Shown here piece by piece: positions 1 to 8,254 of a DNA stretch of 57,913 bases. The stretch is from NCBI GenBank assembly GCA_043820045.1, contig JBDREF010000192.1, positions 1-57,913 of the forward strand, written 5' to 3'. Within the stretch, counting starts at the first letter, position 1, and each line of letters begins with the position of its first letter. The notes under the pieces are model-generated. The model had not been told where the DNA came from. It saw only the letters and a list, made by a program, of their open reading frames with translations, and did no database searches. A program made the position numbers and the translations under genes. The DNA is from JBDREF01 sp043820045 (lineage in GTDB: Bacteria; Planctomycetota; Phycisphaerae; Sedimentisphaerales; Anaerobacaceae).

Positions 1-1810
1 GTCCCTGGTCGGCCCAGTCCCAGATGAATCCGCCTATCAGGCGCTTGTGCGAGCGAATCGCATCCCAGTATTCCTTGAGGTTTCCGACCGAGTTGCCCAT
101 TGCGTGGGCGTACTCGCAAAGGACCATCGGCCGGTCGTCAATGGGGTCCGTGGCCAGCCGAATGATTTCCGGAATTCTTGCGTACATCCGGCTTATCATA
201 TCGACATACGGATAGTCAACCGGATCGCCCGCGGCCCCTTCGTAATGAATCGGGCGGGTCGGGTCGTAATCTTTTATCCAGCCGGCCATGGCGGCGTGGT
301 TCGGGCCGCAGCCGGTCTCGTTGCCGAGCGACCAGAAAATGACGGAGGGATGATTCTTGTCGCGCTCGACCATACGTACGGCACGCTCCAAAAAGGCGCT
401 GTGCCAGGTGGCGACGTTGGAAAGATAGCCTTTCAGTCCGTGTGATTCGAGGTTCGCCTCGTCGATGAGATAAATGCCGTATTGATCGCACAGGTCGTAC
501 CACTGCGGGTCGTCCGGATAGTGGCTGGTTCGCACGGCGTTGATGTTGTTCTGCTTGAGCAGGTGGATGTCCTGGAGCATCCGGCTGAGTGGGATGGCCC
601 GGCCGTGGTCGGGGTCATGTTCGTGCCGGTTGACGCCGAAGAGTTTTATCGAACGGCCGTTGACGAACAGTTGGCCGTCCCTGATTTCCACCTTCCGGAA
701 TCCGACTCTGCAGCTCTCGGCCTCGACCGTCCCGCCTTTGGCGTCCTTCAGGCTCAGCACCAGCGTGTAAAGGTTCGGAAATTCGTCCGACCACTTCTTC
801 GGATTGCTGACTGTGCTCTCCAACAGCGCGAACTTCACGTTGTCTCTTTGCGGGTATTGTTCATTGAGTATCGCCGAAGCATCCTTGCTCAAAGGTTCGG
901 CAAAGAGCGGGCGTTTCTGCTCGTCATAGAGCTGTGCCTGAACCGTCCATCCTCTTATGTCTTCGTTTGTATAACGGACAAGTTTGGGGCGAATCATAAG
1001 AATGCCGTCTTTGTATTGCCCGTCCAGGTCGCACCGGACGGAGAAATCTCTCATGTGCACGGAAGGACTTGCGAACAGATACACGTTGCGATAAATTCCG
1101 CTCATCCGCCACATGTCCTGGTCCTCAAGATAGCTTCCGTCGGACCAGCGATAAACTTCTACCGCGAGGGTGTTGCTGCCGGATTGAAGGTACTCTGTGA
1201 TATTGAACTCCGCCGGCGTCATACTGTCCTGGCTGTAGCCGACCTGCCGGCCGTTAACCCAGATGTAAAAGGCGCTCTTAACGCCGTCGAAGTGAATAAA
1301 GACCTGCCTGCCGTCCCAGCCGGCCGGGATCGTAAATTCCCTGCGATATGAGCCGACCGGATTGTAGCTGTGCGGAATGTGCGGCGGATTGGGCGGAAAA
1401 GGGAAGCGCATGTTCAGGTATATCGGGATGCCGTAGCCGTGCATTTGCCAGTTGGACGGTACCGGAATCTCGTCCCAGCCGCTCACTTCGTACTCGGGCT
1501 TGTAGAAATCCAGCGGCCGGTCCGCGGGTTTGCGAACCCAGTTGAATCTCCACTTGCCGTTGAGAGACTGGTAGTACGGCGATGCCTCGTGCTCGCATTT
1601 CAGCGCCGTCTCGGTGTCCGGGTACGGCACCAACGTGCAATGACCGGGTTCCTTGTTTCGGCCGAGTACGGTCTCGTTCTCCCAGTCGGGGACTTCCGCG
1701 GAATCGCCGTAACAGGCGGGCACATACAGCGCAAAGCAAGCGCCCAACAGCATGGCCAACATGAAAATAACGCCAGGTACTCGACATGACATACGCTTCG
1801 AATCTCGCAT
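1..1810 (-). CDS. GH2 beta-galactosidase (LacZ-like), secreted, C-terminus beyond window
   Basis: Glycoside hydrolase family 2 enzyme, probably a beta-galactosidase acting outside the cytoplasm on galactosides. The reading frame runs off the left edge, so about 600 residues are present. An ATG at 1810 follows a GGAG box (1821-1824) and opens a signal peptide (hydrophobic stretch VIFMLAMLLGACFAL). Next come the jelly-roll sugar-binding domain (WVNGRQVGYSQDS), the Ig-like domain and the TIM barrel. Both catalytic glutamates are visible: the acid/base in SLGNETG (codon 317-319) and the nucleophile in LCEYAHAMGN (codon 113-115). The frame leaves the window in GGFIWDWADQG, a LacZ-type motif. Seen: both catalytic motifs and the signal peptide. 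Inferred: substrate; related GH2 enzymes use other sugars. It is the most downstream gene of a minus-strand run headed by rmuC and the thioredoxin genes, but is probably separately expressed. Confidence 0.95.
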   Translation of the reverse strand, partial: MRDSKRMSCRVPGVIFMLAMLLGACFALYVPACYGDSAEVPDWENETVLGRNKEPGHCTLVPYPDTETALKCEHEASPYYQSLNGKWRFNWVRKPADRPLDFYKPEYEVSGWDEIPVPSNWQMHGYGIPIYLNMRFPFPPNPPHIPHSYNPVGSYRREFTIPAGWDGRQVFIHFDGVKSAFYIWVNGRQVGYSQDSMTPAEFNITEYLQSGSNTLAVEVYRWSDGSYLEDQDMWRMSGIYRNVYLFASPSVHMRDFSVRCDLDGQYKDGILMIRPKLVRYTNEDIRGWTVQAQLYDEQKRPLFAEPLSKDASAILNEQYPQRDNVKFALLESTVSNPKKWSDEFPNLYTLVLSLKDAKGGTVEAESCRVGFRKVEIRDGQLFVNGRSIKLFGVNRHEHDPDHGRAIPLSRMLQDIHLLKQNNINAVRTSHYPDDPQWYDLCDQYGIYLIDEANLESHGLKGYLSNVATWHSAFLERAVRMVERDKNHPSVIFWSLGNETGCGPNHAAMAGWIKDYDPTRPIHYEGAAGDPVDYPYVDMISRMYARIPEIIRLATDPIDDRPMVLCEYAHAMGNSVGNLKEYWDAIRSHKRLIGGFIWDWADQG

Positions 1811-1919
1811 CTTTTCGGTTCTCCTTCAACCCCGGCCTGTTCCACCTTTCAAGAACGCAAGACAGACGACTGATGGCGGAAGGCCGCGCTCTCTGTCTCC
1901 TGTTCACTGGGCTGCCTTT

Positions 1920-2246
1920 TTAGAGAAGTTCTTCGATTGCGGCCGCAATGTCCTTCTTGCTTGTAAGACCGACCCACTTCTTCTGCACCTGGCCGCCTTT
2001 GAACAGGATAAGGGTCGGAATCGCGCTTATGCCGAACTCCATGGCGCTATCGCGAGCCTCGTCGGTATCGAGCTTGCATATCTTGGCCTTGTCCGCATAT
2101 TCATCGGCAATTTCCTGGATGATGGGAGCTATCATTTTACAGGGTCCGCACCAGGGAGCCCAGAAATCAACCAGTACGGGTACATCGGAATTGTGAACCG
2201 TTTTATCGAAAGTTGCATCCGTCAATTCAATCACATTACCAGCCAT
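1920..2246 (-). CDS. trxA: Thioredoxin
   Basis: Small cytoplasmic dithiol reductase of 108 residues, the usual thioredoxin length. It carries the redox motif WCGPC (Cys33, Cys36), the buried Asp27 before it (VDFWAPW) and the cis-proline loop (SAIPTL, near residue 77). It keeps protein disulfides reduced and feeds electrons to reductases. The ATG at 2246 has an AAGGAAG ribosome site. The thioredoxin reductase gene lies upstream on the same strand, 246 bases away and separated by a palindromic repeat, so the two probably act together but need not share a transcript. Confidence 0.97.
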   Translation of the reverse strand: MAGNVIELTDATFDKTVHNSDVPVLVDFWAPWCGPCKMIAPIIQEIADEYADKAKICKLDTDEARDSAMEFGISAIPTLILFKGGQVQKKWVGLTSKKDIAAAIEELL

Positions 2247-2407
2247 TATTTCTTCCTTTCTACCAATGATTCGCAGGGAACTCCTGTCCGGCTGTCCGAG
2301 CCGGGTTGTTCGCCGGCCATAGTAAACAAATCGTCCGAACCCGTCAACGAAGAAGCCGAAAAACGGCGGGACGAAATCAAATTTAGGGCCATTTGGTGGT
2401 TTCTCTA

Positions 2408-2470
2408 TTACCGCCGAGCCCGCAGAGGGCGCGGAGATTCCCGATCAAATCTTTTCTCGGCGTTCTCGAC
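2408..2470. repeat. Intergenic palindromic repeat, family A, degenerate copy
   Basis: Sequence between trxA and trxB with a CCGCCGAG/CGCAGAG-rich left arm (2411-2436) and a right arm (2451-2470, TTCTCGGCGTTCTCG). The arms are partly complementary. The same word set recurs at 28976-29086 and 32740-32819, always between genes. This is the most worn of the three copies. Confidence 0.5.
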
Positions 2471-2492
2471 AGTGAATCAGAGGGAATTCGTT

Positions 2493-3482
2493 TTACCAGC
2501 CGCCTGGCAGAAGTACGTCGCTGACCTGTTCGTTCCACCAGTTGGGATCTCTGAAATACTGCTTTAGCATCATAGCCGCGACGACGCCATCGCCTGCGGC
2601 CGTAGCCAATTGCATGGCTGCTCCGATTCTGCAATCTCCCGCGACAAAGACACCGGGGACGCTTGTCCGCAAATACGCGCAGTCGCACTTGATAAATTCA
2701 TGGTCCGTCAGCTCGACAAAACCCTTTAGAAATCCAGTATTGGGCTCCATGCCGACGAATACGAACACGCCGTCACACGGATAATCCTCTTCCTTGCCCG
2801 TTTTGACGTCTTTCAGCCTGACCGACTGGACTTTGTTCTCGCCCTGGATGGCGGTGGCGATGGTGTTGTATTTGATGATCAGGTTCGAATTCGGCTCGTT
2901 GGTCTTTGCGACAAGCTCCTCGACCAGAACCTTCGACGCTCGGAATTCGTCCCTGCGATGTATCATAGCAACTTTCTGGGCGAATTTGGTCAGGTGCAGA
3001 GTCTCCTCCACCGCCGTATTGCCTCCGCCGACGGCGACGACGTGCTTTCCCCTGAAGAACGGCGCATCGCAGGTTCCGCAGTAGCTTACGCCTGAGCCAC
3101 GGAACTTGTCTTCGCCGGGTACGCCGAGCTTGCGATAGTCGCTGCCCGGGGCCAGGATGACGGTTCGTGCTGTGAATTTCTCTTTATCGCAATGTACGGC
3201 GATAAGGCCGTCCTGTTGCTTGGCCAGCTTGGTAACTTCAGAGCCGGTCTTTATCTCAGTGCCGAAGCTCTCCGCCTGTTTTTGCATCTGTGCAATCAGG
3301 CCCGGCCCGTCGATGCTCTCGATGCCAGGATAATTCTCTATTCTGTCGGTATTGTTAATCTGCCCTCCGGGCATGAATTTTTCAAGGACCAGGGTCTTCA
3401 GCCTGTCGCGGGAGGTATAAAGAGCCGCAGCCAGACCCGCCGGCCCGCCGCCCACTATAATACAATCATAATTCTCAGCCAT
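2493..3482 (-). CDS. trxB: Thioredoxin-disulfide reductase
   Basis: FAD-dependent NADPH:thioredoxin reductase of 329 residues. It has the N-terminal dinucleotide fold (VGGGPAGLAAA, from residue 10), the redox-active pair in SYCGTCDA (Cys135, Cys138; CGTC where the E. coli enzyme has CATC), the NADPH-binding GGGNTAVEE and the C-terminal FAD motif (VFVAGDCRIG). It recharges thioredoxin, very likely the trxA product encoded just downstream. The ATG at 3482 is preceded by AAAGGAT. Length and domain order are typical. Confidence 0.96.
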   Translation of the reverse strand: MAENYDCIIVGGGPAGLAAALYTSRDRLKTLVLEKFMPGGQINNTDRIENYPGIESIDGPGLIAQMQKQAESFGTEIKTGSEVTKLAKQQDGLIAVHCDKEKFTARTVILAPGSDYRKLGVPGEDKFRGSGVSYCGTCDAPFFRGKHVVAVGGGNTAVEETLHLTKFAQKVAMIHRRDEFRASKVLVEELVAKTNEPNSNLIIKYNTIATAIQGENKVQSVRLKDVKTGKEEDYPCDGVFVFVGMEPNTGFLKGFVELTDHEFIKCDCAYLRTSVPGVFVAGDCRIGAAMQLATAAGDGVVAAMMLKQYFRDPNWWNEQVSDVLLPGGW

Positions 3483-3543
3483 AACTCAAGTATCCTTTGC
3501 TAATCTTTCCGATGAGGCCTGCGGCAAAACCACGGGCCTGTTT

Positions 3544-4566
3544 CTATTCTTCCTTTTCTTCCTGTATCTGGTCGAGTTGCATTCCGAAGCGGTCGAGTTT
3601 TTTCTGGCCTTCATCGTACTGACTATAGGCGTTTCGCAGGTGTTTGCCGAGAATCTCCCAATTGCCGCCGAAGTCGGCGAAAGATGCGTTTAGCTTTTTC
3701 AAATTCTGCCGGATTTCGGCTGCCTGTTTTTCTATTTGCAGGCCGTGCAGGCCCATCGCCACAGTCATCAGATAGGCGTACAAAAGGTTCGGTGATACGG
3801 GGATTACCTTCCTGTCGAAGCAATACTGCAATATATCCTGTGTTTCACCGGCGTATTTCACTATCGTTTCGTAATAGACGTTTTCGGCAGGTATGTAACA
3901 CAGTGCAAAATCCAGCGTACCCTCGGCAGGCCTTATGTAGTCGCCCGCTATCTTGTCGATATGGGTACTCACATCTTTGATGAACTGCCTGCGAAGCTTT
4001 GTCTTCTCCTCTTCGGTTTCGGCTTTCACGACTCTTTCGAAGCCCGGCAGCGGGAACTTCGAATCGATGCAGACCGAGAAGGCCGGCATTTGTACGAGCG
4101 CATCGACTATTTTGCCGTCCTTGAAAGTGTGTTGAAGTCTGTAGCTGTCTTTCGGGAGGATTTGAGAGAGAAGGTTTTCGAGCGACCATTCGCCCATCTG
4201 GCCCCGGAGCTTGGGGGAACTGAGAATATCCTGGAGCCGCTTGATTTCGGTTCCCATCTGCATCATTTGCTTGTTGGTGCCCTGCAACTCCCCGATCTGG
4301 GTGTGCAACTCGCTGAGCGTCTTTTGGCTGGATTGCAGGCTTTGGGTCAGTGTGTTCTGGCCTGTCTGCAAAGATTTTTGCAGATTTTCCGAAGTCTTGT
4401 CCTGAGCGGTCTTTAGTGCTTCCAACTGCTGCTGCAAAAAATTGGTAGAAGCCTGCTGGCCGGCCATCTTCTCGGCGTTACCGGCATTCGAGACGATAAG
4501 CCAGACCAAAAGCCCCAGCACAACAACAACCAACACCCCGATTATGGCGGTTAAAACAAGCTCCAT
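3544..4566 (-). CDS. rmuC: RmuC family protein
   Basis: Membrane-tethered protein of 340 residues. One N-terminal transmembrane helix (about residues 4-26) is followed by a long Gln/Lys/Ser-rich coiled coil (about 30-110) and the RmuC domain (about 120-320; recognisable segments LRGQMGEWSLENLL, VCIDSKFPLPGFE and YIRPAEGTLDFALCYIPAE). RmuC proteins limit recombination at inverted repeats and carry a nuclease-like fold; the exact activity is unsettled. The ATG at 4566 has an AAGGAT site. It is transcribed away from the HAD hydrolase gene, with 158 bases between the two starts. Confidence 0.92.
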   Translation of the reverse strand: MELVLTAIIGVLVVVVLGLLVWLIVSNAGNAEKMAGQQASTNFLQQQLEALKTAQDKTSENLQKSLQTGQNTLTQSLQSSQKTLSELHTQIGELQGTNKQMMQMGTEIKRLQDILSSPKLRGQMGEWSLENLLSQILPKDSYRLQHTFKDGKIVDALVQMPAFSVCIDSKFPLPGFERVVKAETEEEKTKLRRQFIKDVSTHIDKIAGDYIRPAEGTLDFALCYIPAENVYYETIVKYAGETQDILQYCFDRKVIPVSPNLLYAYLMTVAMGLHGLQIEKQAAEIRQNLKKLNASFADFGGNWEILGKHLRNAYSQYDEGQKKLDRFGMQLDQIQEEKEE

Positions 4567-4724
4567 CTGTAAATCCTTCAGAAAAGTCGCCCCGATTATA
4601 GATTCCTATGTGCTGTTCGTCAAAGTAAAGACCAAAGGTTGCCGCCGAGGCGTGTAGAAAAGCGTTGATATGTCGGTAGGACCTTTGTATTTTCCTGAGA
4701 GTAATTCGCTGGAATCGGGCTTAT

Positions 4725-5342
4725 TTGGACTTCTTTGCCGTGGGAAGAATCGAATCCGTCATATTCGATTGGGGAGGCGTGCTGATAGACGACCCGAGGC
4801 CGGGCCTGTTGCGATTCTGCGCGGATGCTTTCGGTGTATCACTGGAACGTTATACGCTGGTACATGATTCATTTCTGGACCAATTCCAAAAGGGGCTGAT
4901 CAGCGAAGAGGCATTCTATCGGAAAATCAGCCGAAAACTCGGCAAGCCGGCGCCTGCGGTTCCGTCGTTATGGTCTCGGGCGTTCCGGGCCGTCTATGTG
5001 CCGAGGCGCGAGGTGTTCGCTTTGGCTTCTTCGCTGCACGGCAAAGGCTACAGGACAGCGCTGCTGTCCAACACCGAAGTTGACGCGGCGGAATTCTTTG
5101 TCGAATTGAACTACGATATGTTCGATGTGCTTGTCTTCTCCTGCATGGAGGCGGCTGCGAAACCTGAACGCAGGATATACGAGATCACGCTTGAGAGGCT
5201 CGATTCAAAGGCCGGACAGTCGGTATTCATTGACGACAGGCCCGATTACGTGCAGGGGGCAAGAGACGCAGGGCTCGATGCAATCCTCTTCAAGAGTCTT
5301 GAGCAAATCACGAACGAATTGGCCGGACTTGGCGTGGAATGA
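4725..5342 (+). CDS. HAD superfamily hydrolase (subfamily IA-like)
   Basis: Cytoplasmic phosphatase-type HAD hydrolase of about 205 residues. Motif I is FDWGGVLIDD, with the nucleophile Asp followed at +2 by Gly-Gly rather than the usual Asp. Motif II is LLSNTE, motif III the Lys in AAKPERRIYE and motif IV FIDDRPDYV, near residue 165. The absence of Asp at +2 of motif I (DWGG instead of DxD) is common in the epoxide-hydrolase-like/YihX branch. Start uncertain: TTG 4725 gives the longest frame, while GTG at 4740 is in frame and also lacks a clear ribosome site. Substrate cannot be read from the sequence. Confidence 0.85.
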   Translation: MDFFAVGRIESVIFDWGGVLIDDPRPGLLRFCADAFGVSLERYTLVHDSFLDQFQKGLISEEAFYRKISRKLGKPAPAVPSLWSRAFRAVYVPRREVFALASSLHGKGYRTALLSNTEVDAAEFFVELNYDMFDVLVFSCMEAAAKPERRIYEITLERLDSKAGQSVFIDDRPDYVQGARDAGLDAILFKSLEQITNELAGLGVE

Positions 5343-5495
5343 CGCCTGGAATCCGGAAAAAGTGAAAAAAGTCGGCACATACCTGTTACCTTGCCTCCGA
5401 ATCAGCCACTATCCTATAGAGTCGGAAGATTCGACGAAGGAGTCGGAACGTTAACAGACGCACAAATAACCCCTCAATCTCGAAAGGAGTACAAG

Positions 5496-6206
5496 ATGTT
5501 GAAGAAAATGGTGTTGGTCGTTCTGGCGGGGATTTTGGTATTGGCTGCGGTTGAGAGCTTGACTGCTCAGCCGCCCGGCGGGCCTCGTGGCGGCAGGCGC
5601 GGCCCCGGCTTCTCAGTCTCCGATGGCAAGCCGCCGGTGCCGGCGAACGAGGAAGAGAAGAAGATACTAAGCGTCCTGGAGGATATGGACCGGAGCCAGA
5701 GTGGAGGAATGATGAACGTGCCGCAGGAAGACGGCAGGCTCCTGCGATTGCTCACGGAGGCGACCGGCGCCAAGCACGTCGTCGAGATCGGGACGTCGAA
5801 CGGGTACTCGGGCATCTGGTTCTGCCTTGCCCTGAGGACCACGGGAGGCAAGCTGACTACTCACGATGTTGATGAAGGCCGAGCTTCGCTGGCCCGCGAG
5901 AACTTCAAAAGGGCGGGCGTCGATAACATGGTTACACTTGTCATGGGCGACGCTCACGAAACGGTCACCAGAATCAAAGAACCCATCGATGTTCTTTTTA
6001 TAGATGCGGATAAAGAGGGCTATACGGATTACCTGAGCAAGCTGCTGCCGCTGGTGCGTCCGGGCGGACTTATCCTCGCTCACAATGTCGGCAGGGCAGG
6101 GCCGGAGTTCAACAAGGCCATCACCGGCGACCCAAACCTGGAGACAGTTTTTCAAGGTCAGGGTCAGGACGTGAGTGTGACTCTCAAGAAACGCCAGGGG
6201 AAATGA
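5496..6206 (+). CDS. Exported O-methyltransferase-like protein (copy 1)
   Basis: Protein of 236 residues with a signal peptide (MLKKMVLVVLAGILVLAA), a Gly/Arg/Pro-rich spacer (27-50) and a class I SAM-methyltransferase domain of the catechol O-methyltransferase family. Motif I is VVEIGTSNGYSG (residues 95-106). The first metal ligand is Asp170 in FIDADK. The second site, normally DN in this family, reads HN (His196-Asn197). ATG 5496 is chosen because AAAGGAGT (5483-5490) precedes it and the signal peptide starts there. The following paralogue (6398-7159) is about four fifths identical by eye over the core, indicating a tandem duplication. Family membership is clear; true methyl transfer outside the cytoplasm is doubtful because SAM would have to be present there. 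Confidence 0.85.
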   Translation: MLKKMVLVVLAGILVLAAVESLTAQPPGGPRGGRRGPGFSVSDGKPPVPANEEEKKILSVLEDMDRSQSGGMMNVPQEDGRLLRLLTEATGAKHVVEIGTSNGYSGIWFCLALRTTGGKLTTHDVDEGRASLARENFKRAGVDNMVTLVMGDAHETVTRIKEPIDVLFIDADKEGYTDYLSKLLPLVRPGGLILAHNVGRAGPEFNKAITGDPNLETVFQGQGQDVSVTLKKRQGK

Positions 6207-6397
6207 CAGACCGCCACGAGCATCATGTGTGAGGCCGCCCTGGATCCCGGATGAGCACGCGAGGACGCGCTCTGTGCATATTTTTGTGGACATTCTCTGC
6301 GGGCCGCAATAGAGTTTACTTCTGATTTCGTCTGTATCCCGACAAATCCGGTACGGCAAAACGATAAGAAAGCTTTAGTTTTGCAAAGGGGCAATCG

Positions 6398-7159
6398 ATG
6401 TCAAAGAAGGCCATTTCGGCTATTGCGGCGGTGGTCGTGTTGGCAGTGGTTGGGAGCCTGATAGCCCAGAGGGCCGACAGTACCTCTCATGTAATGCTGA
6501 CGCCGGGACAAAGCGGACCTGTGGCCGTCGCGGACGACGAGGCGTCGGCGTCTCAGGAGCGGCCTCCGATACCCGGCGATGAGCAGGAGAAACGAATCCT
6601 TAACGTCCTTGAGGATATCTGTCATGGCCAGTACAGCGGGCTTATAAGTGTTCCGCCTGAAGACGGCAGGGTGCTTCGGCTGCTCACCGAGGCGACGGGC
6701 GCCAGGCACGTCGTCGAGGTCGGGACCTCCAACGGGTACGCATCTATATGGTTTTGCCTGGCCCTGCGGACTACCGGCGGCAAGCTCACAACATTCGAAA
6801 TCGACTCCGGCCGGGCTTCACTGGCCCGTGAGAACTTCAAACGGGCCGGCGTTGAGGGGCTCGTTACCCTCGTCGAAGGCGACGCTCACAAGACGGTCAC
6901 CGGACTCAAAGAGCCGATCGACATCGTTTTCATCGATGCCGACAAGAGCGGCTATCTCGACTACCTTAACAAGCTGCTGCCTTTAGTCCGTCCGGGCGGG
7001 CTGATCCTGGCCCACAACACCACCGATGTGGCGTCGAAGATGCAGGATTACCTCAAAGCCATCACCACGAATCCGGCGCTGGAGACAATCTTCCTGCACG
7101 ATCAGGCCAGCGGCCTCAGTGTTACGCTTAAGAAACGTCAAAGCAAACAGTCAGACTAA
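6398..7159 (+). CDS. Exported O-methyltransferase-like protein (copy 2)
   Basis: Tandem paralogue of the gene at 5496-6206, with 253 residues. N-terminal signal peptide (MSKKAISAIAAVVVLAVVGS), an acidic spacer, then the COMT-family fold: VVEVGTSNGYAS (105-116), metal-ligand Asp180 in FIDADK, and HN (206-207) where the family normally has DN. The spacer between signal peptide and domain has diverged completely from copy 1 while the core is nearly unchanged, so the catalytic core is under selection. ATG 6398 follows a GGGGCAATCG stretch. The Tat-type sugar isomerase-like gene starts 19 bases downstream and is probably co-transcribed. Function unknown beyond the fold. Confidence 0.85.
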   Translation: MSKKAISAIAAVVVLAVVGSLIAQRADSTSHVMLTPGQSGPVAVADDEASASQERPPIPGDEQEKRILNVLEDICHGQYSGLISVPPEDGRVLRLLTEATGARHVVEVGTSNGYASIWFCLALRTTGGKLTTFEIDSGRASLARENFKRAGVEGLVTLVEGDAHKTVTGLKEPIDIVFIDADKSGYLDYLNKLLPLVRPGGLILAHNTTDVASKMQDYLKAITTNPALETIFLHDQASGLSVTLKKRQSKQSD

Positions 7160-7178
7160 CGCTAATATCAGGGGACCT

Positions 7179-8108
7179 ATGCAAATGACACCTTCCAATC
7201 GAAAAGACATGTCGCGTCGTGACTTCATGGCTCGCGGGCTGGCCGTCACGGCGGGCGCTGTGGCGGCTTCAACGTTGACCTCGTGTAATCCGTTGAAGAC
7301 CTCGGAAGCGGGAAAGAGCGCCGCCAGGACTCGCTTCGGATTCACGACCTACCAATGGGGCACGGACTGGGACATTCCCACTCTCATTGCCAATTGCCGT
7401 ACAGCCGGCGTATTTGGCGTTGAGTTGCGAACCAGTCAGTCCTACGCTCATGGCGTCGAGTTGGATATCAGCCCTGCTAAGCGGGGGGAAGTCAAGAAAC
7501 GTTTCGGCGACAGCCCCGTCACGCTTGTGGGTCTTGCAACCAGTGAACGGTTTGACTCGCCCGACCCCGCCGACCTCAAGACGGCCATAGAAAATACCAA
7601 GGCTTACATAAAGCTCAGCCATGATACAGGCGGCAGCGGCGTGCGGGTTTTCCCGAACAGTTTTCACGACGGCGTCCCGCGGGAGAAGACTGTCGGGCAG
7701 ATCGCCGACTGCATGAACGTCGTCGGCGCATTTGCCGCAGACTACGGGCAGCAGGTTCGCCTCGAGGCGCACGGCAATGCGGGCGAATTGCCGACCTTGA
7801 GAGCAATCATGGACCGCGTTGTCCAGCCCAGCGTTCGCGTGAAGCTCAACAGCGATAAGAGGGACGCTGCCGGCGAGGGATTTGAACATAATTTCAACCT
7901 GGTCAAGAATCTTCTCGGCGACACTCTTCATCTTCACAATCTCAAAGATGCGGAATTCCCGTTTCAGCTCCAAATGGACCTGCTGGTAAAAATGGGCTGG
8001 AAGGGCTGGCAGTTGCTTGAGGTAAGCGACAAAGTCCCGAACCGCGTCCAGGCGCTGATCGAGCAAAGACAGATATGGGACCGGTTGCTGGCTAACTCGC
8101 TGGGCTAA
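7179..8108 (+). CDS. Sugar phosphate isomerase/epimerase-like TIM barrel, Tat-exported
   Basis: Protein of 309 residues. A twin-arginine signal (SRRDFMARGLAVTAG, residues 11-25) runs into a lipobox-like TLTSC, so it may be lipidated. It is followed by an AP-endonuclease-2/xylose-isomerase-like TIM barrel (FGFTTYQWGTDWDI; VRLEAHGNAGELPTLR; LHLHNLKDAEF; GWQLLEVSDK). Such exported barrels are abundant in Planctomycetota and are presumed to act on sugar derivatives; the reaction is unknown. ATG 7179 has AGGGGA upstream, 19 bases after the methyltransferase stop, suggesting one operon. A longer in-frame opening to 7026 lies inside the previous gene and was not used. Confidence 0.85.
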   Translation: MQMTPSNRKDMSRRDFMARGLAVTAGAVAASTLTSCNPLKTSEAGKSAARTRFGFTTYQWGTDWDIPTLIANCRTAGVFGVELRTSQSYAHGVELDISPAKRGEVKKRFGDSPVTLVGLATSERFDSPDPADLKTAIENTKAYIKLSHDTGGSGVRVFPNSFHDGVPREKTVGQIADCMNVVGAFAADYGQQVRLEAHGNAGELPTLRAIMDRVVQPSVRVKLNSDKRDAAGEGFEHNFNLVKNLLGDTLHLHNLKDAEFPFQLQMDLLVKMGWKGWQLLEVSDKVPNRVQALIEQRQIWDRLLANSLG

Positions 8109-8254
8109 CCGGCACGATGCACCGACCGGAATTGGTTGAAACGTAACTTTCGTATTTGGCAGGATTTGCGCCCGGCTTTGAGGATTACACTGAATCGATT
8201 CTGCGGATCGATATGTATCCGCTTAACGGGCAGACCATTTTGAGGGCTACGGGA

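Noticed and set aside
482..1351. 289-codon plus-strand frame opposite the beta-galactosidase gene
   Set aside because: Antisense shadow of a gene with both GH2 catalytic motifs; no ribosome site and no recognisable protein.
1752..2567. 271-codon plus-strand frame across trxA and the trxA-trxB gap
   Set aside because: Opposes a clear thioredoxin and crosses a repeat; no coding features.
7026..7178. N-terminal extension of the isomerase-like protein to 7026
   Set aside because: It lies inside the preceding methyltransferase gene, and ATG 7179 has a ribosome site and precedes the Tat signal.
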